Origin: Candidatus Ulvibacter alkanivorans
GTDB lineage: Bacteria; Bacteroidota; Bacteroidia; Flavobacteriales; Flavobacteriaceae
Direction of reading: 5' to 3'
Length of the DNA: 24,245 bases
Assembly (NCBI RefSeq): GCF_003333325.1
Contig: NZ_QOLC01000091.1
Span: 1-24,245, forward strand
Shown here: positions 22,848 through 24,245 of the stretch, one piece after another
Position numbering within the stretch: the first letter of the stretch is position 1
Layout of the letters: every line of letters starts with the position of its first letter
Translations under genes and position numbers: made by a program
Notes under the pieces: model-generated
Told to the model about the DNA's origin: nothing
Seen by the model: the letters and a program-made list of their open reading frames with translations, nothing else
Database searches by the model: none

Positions 22848-23843
22848 ATGGATTCACTAACTCAAATTGTTTTAGGCGCCGCAGTAGGCGAAGCCGCATT
22901 AGGAAAGAAAGTAGGGAATAAAGCACTATTGTATGGAGCCATCGCCGGAACCATACCCGATCTGGATGTAGCAGCGCAGTTTTTTACCGATACCGTTACC
23001 GCACTCGAAATTCATCGCGGATTCACACATTCACTCTTCTTTTCTTTGGCTTTTGCGCCTTTATTTGGTTGGATCATTTCACAGTGGGAGCGAAAAGCGA
23101 CCTGGAAGCATTGGTCTTGGTTGTTCTTTTGGTGTCTATTTACACATCCGCTGTTAGATGCGCATACCACCTGGGGAACTCAGTTGTTATGGCCCTTAGA
23201 TCTACGATTAGCATATAAGAATATTTTTGTGATCGATCCATTGTATACGCTCCCGTTCTTAGTGTGTGTAATTTTGGTGCTTTTTCAGAAAAGAGGAAGC
23301 CGCAAAAGGAACAAATACAATAAAGCAGGTCTCATTATAAGTAGTAGTTATTTGCTTGTAACGCTTGTTTTAAAAGGAATTACCTATAACAAATTTACTT
23401 CGGCACTTTCCGAACAAAACATTGCCTATTTAGCTATTGAGACCAAACCTAGCCCCTTGAATACGATACTATGGACGGCCAATGTGGAAACAGAAGAAGC
23501 TTTTTTAATTGGCGATTATTCGTTCTTCGATACCAAGCCCATACGCTTCTATAAGCATCCAAAGAATCATGCGGCTTTAGAGGAACTTCGTTCGGAAGAA
23601 AAGGTGCAACGACTTATTAAGATCACGAATGGGTGGTATACCATTAAAGAAAAAGAGGGTGCTATTTATTTAAATGATCTTCGCTTCGGAATGTTAAGTG
23701 TAGACCCTCAAAGTGAGCAATATGCTTTTAGTTATTTGCTACGACATACTTCGGAAGGAGTTGAGGTGATCGAAGAGCCTAAAGATAGAGGTGATGCCAA
23801 GAACTTGCTGATGGATCTATGGGCCCGAATCAAGGGGAATTAG
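22848..23843 (+). CDS. YdjM-type membrane-bound metal-dependent hydrolase
   Basis: Encodes 331 residues. The N-terminal two-thirds is the LexA-binding/YdjM family: MDSLTQIVLGAAVGEAALG, AGTIPDLDV with Asp38 and Asp40, HRGFTHS with His56 and His61, and FTHPLLDAHTTWG with His100 and Asp104. These His and Asp residues are the presumed metal ligands near the membrane surface. About four or five helices are present (for example 62-78, 90-100, 128-146 and 160-180). The C-terminal third (about 190-331) is a soluble domain with no recognised signature and makes this longer than the basic family. The substrate is unknown; relatives have been linked to phospholipids or to DNA damage responses. It is the last gene of the rightward run and converges on the NTF2-fold gene with four bases between. 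Confidence 0.82.
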   Translation: MDSLTQIVLGAAVGEAALGKKVGNKALLYGAIAGTIPDLDVAAQFFTDTVTALEIHRGFTHSLFFSLAFAPLFGWIISQWERKATWKHWSWLFFWCLFTHPLLDAHTTWGTQLLWPLDLRLAYKNIFVIDPLYTLPFLVCVILVLFQKRGSRKRNKYNKAGLIISSSYLLVTLVLKGITYNKFTSALSEQNIAYLAIETKPSPLNTILWTANVETEEAFLIGDYSFFDTKPIRFYKHPKNHAALEELRSEEKVQRLIKITNGWYTIKEKEGAIYLNDLRFGMLSVDPQSEQYAFSYLLRHTSEGVEVIEEPKDRGDAKNLLMDLWARIKGN

Positions 23844-23847
23844 CGCG

Positions 23848-24245
23848 TTAGCACGACATGTCTGCTACAATTTTCCACTCGCCATCTATTTTCTTGAAGA
23901 TGATCATAAATACGCCATTTGCATCTCCCACCGATCGTTTCAGATAATAAGCACCCATTACCCAATAACTGTTTTCAGAAATAGGCGAAATATCACGTAT
24001 CGTAAAGGTTAATGTTCCGGCATGCTCTTTTGTTGGATATCCCTTCTTGTAATTTGCCAGTGTTTGCTCCCAGCCTTTGGTGAGCCCACTGCTACCAAAA
24101 AATTTCAATGAATCGTTTTTCCAATAGCCTGCCATGAATCCTTCAAGGTCGTTGTTGGACCAAGCCGTTTCTTGTGCTTTCATCACTGCAAGAATCGCTT
24201 CTTTGTCTTTCGTAATATTTTGAGCGGCACAACTCATTGTAAGTA
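23848..24245 (-). CDS. NTF2-fold (DUF4440/SnoaL-like) lipoprotein, partial at window edge
   Basis: From the ATG at 24237 it encodes 129 residues of a SnoaL/DUF4440-like domain: EAILAVMKAQETAWSNNDLE, FMAGYWKNDSLKFFGSSGLT, and the last strands GVFMIIFKKIDGEWKIVADMS. The residues just before, read in frame to the window edge, are Leu-Thr, giving LTMSCAAQN. That resembles the end of a lipoprotein signal peptide with Cys at the lipid-attachment position, so the true start probably lies beyond base 24245. The ATG at 24237 would leave only two residues before the Cys and no signal. It is a third NTF2-fold gene in the window, but not adjacent to the two in the BlaI operon. The function is unknown. 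Confidence 0.78.
   Translation of the reverse strand, partial: LTMSCAAQNITKDKEAILAVMKAQETAWSNNDLEGFMAGYWKNDSLKFFGSSGLTKGWEQTLANYKKGYPTKEHAGTLTFTIRDISPISENSYWVMGAYYLKRSVGDANGVFMIIFKKIDGEWKIVADMSC

Noticed and set aside
1..24245. CRISPR arrays, tRNA or rRNA genes, insertion sequences or phage genes
   Set aside because: No regularly spaced repeats, RNA gene features, transposase, integrase or terminal inverted repeats were recognised; nearly all bases belong to assigned genes.

Overview
The window looks like chromosome from a marine-type member of the Flavobacteriaceae (Bacteroidota). The reasons are moderate A+T richness, start codons without clear Shine-Dalgarno sequences, one promoter matching the Bacteroidota TTTG / TAnnTTTG pattern, and family content: a BlaR1-type peptidase fused to a TonB C-terminal domain, DUF4230, DUF4260, a membrane MutS-like ATPase, and a lipoprotein with a CxKDD-type export signal. 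Coding density is very high. No tRNA, rRNA, CRISPR array, insertion sequence or intergenic stretch over 300 bases was found.

Region 1 (53-5173, minus strand) is an exporter operon read in the order TetR regulator, ABC half-transporter, HlyD-type adaptor, TolC-type outer membrane channel. The promoter in front of the regulator holds a perfect 17-base palindrome between its -33 and -7 elements, which suggests autorepression. The ATPase domain keeps Walker A but has lost the signature motif, the Walker B acidic pair and the H-loop histidine, so an ordinary T1SS energy cycle is doubtful.

Region 2 (5286-7171) holds a nitroreductase and a probably surface-exposed lipoprotein on the plus strand, and a DUF456 membrane protein on the minus strand.

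Region 3 (7201-13125, plus strand) is the most interesting. A compact, probably single transcription unit encodes a secreted alpha/beta hydrolase, two secreted NTF2-fold proteins, a BlaI/MecI-type repressor, a BlaR1-type membrane metallopeptidase with a TonB C-terminal domain, and a secreted TPR protein. It is headed by two tandem copies of aactaaNNNNttagtt whose centres are 18 bases apart, a good candidate for the BlaI operator. A lipoprotein related to the TonB-like tail of the BlaR1 protein follows directly. Together this looks like a signal-responsive envelope module in which proteolysis of the repressor would induce a periplasmic hydrolase.

Region 4 (13127-16153, minus strand) has a predicted outer membrane beta-barrel protein with its own candidate promoter, and a family 2 glycosyltransferase overlapping a YbhN/LPG-synthase-type membrane protein.

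Region 5 (16249-23843, plus strand) is a housekeeping run: ruvC, hemW, a cyclase-family hydrolase, DUF4260, DUF4230, a transglutaminase-like protein, a MmcQ/YjbR protein, a membrane-anchored MutS-like ATPase and a YdjM-type membrane hydrolase. From hemW onward most genes touch or overlap. The window ends with a minus-strand NTF2-fold lipoprotein gene that is probably cut by the window edge.
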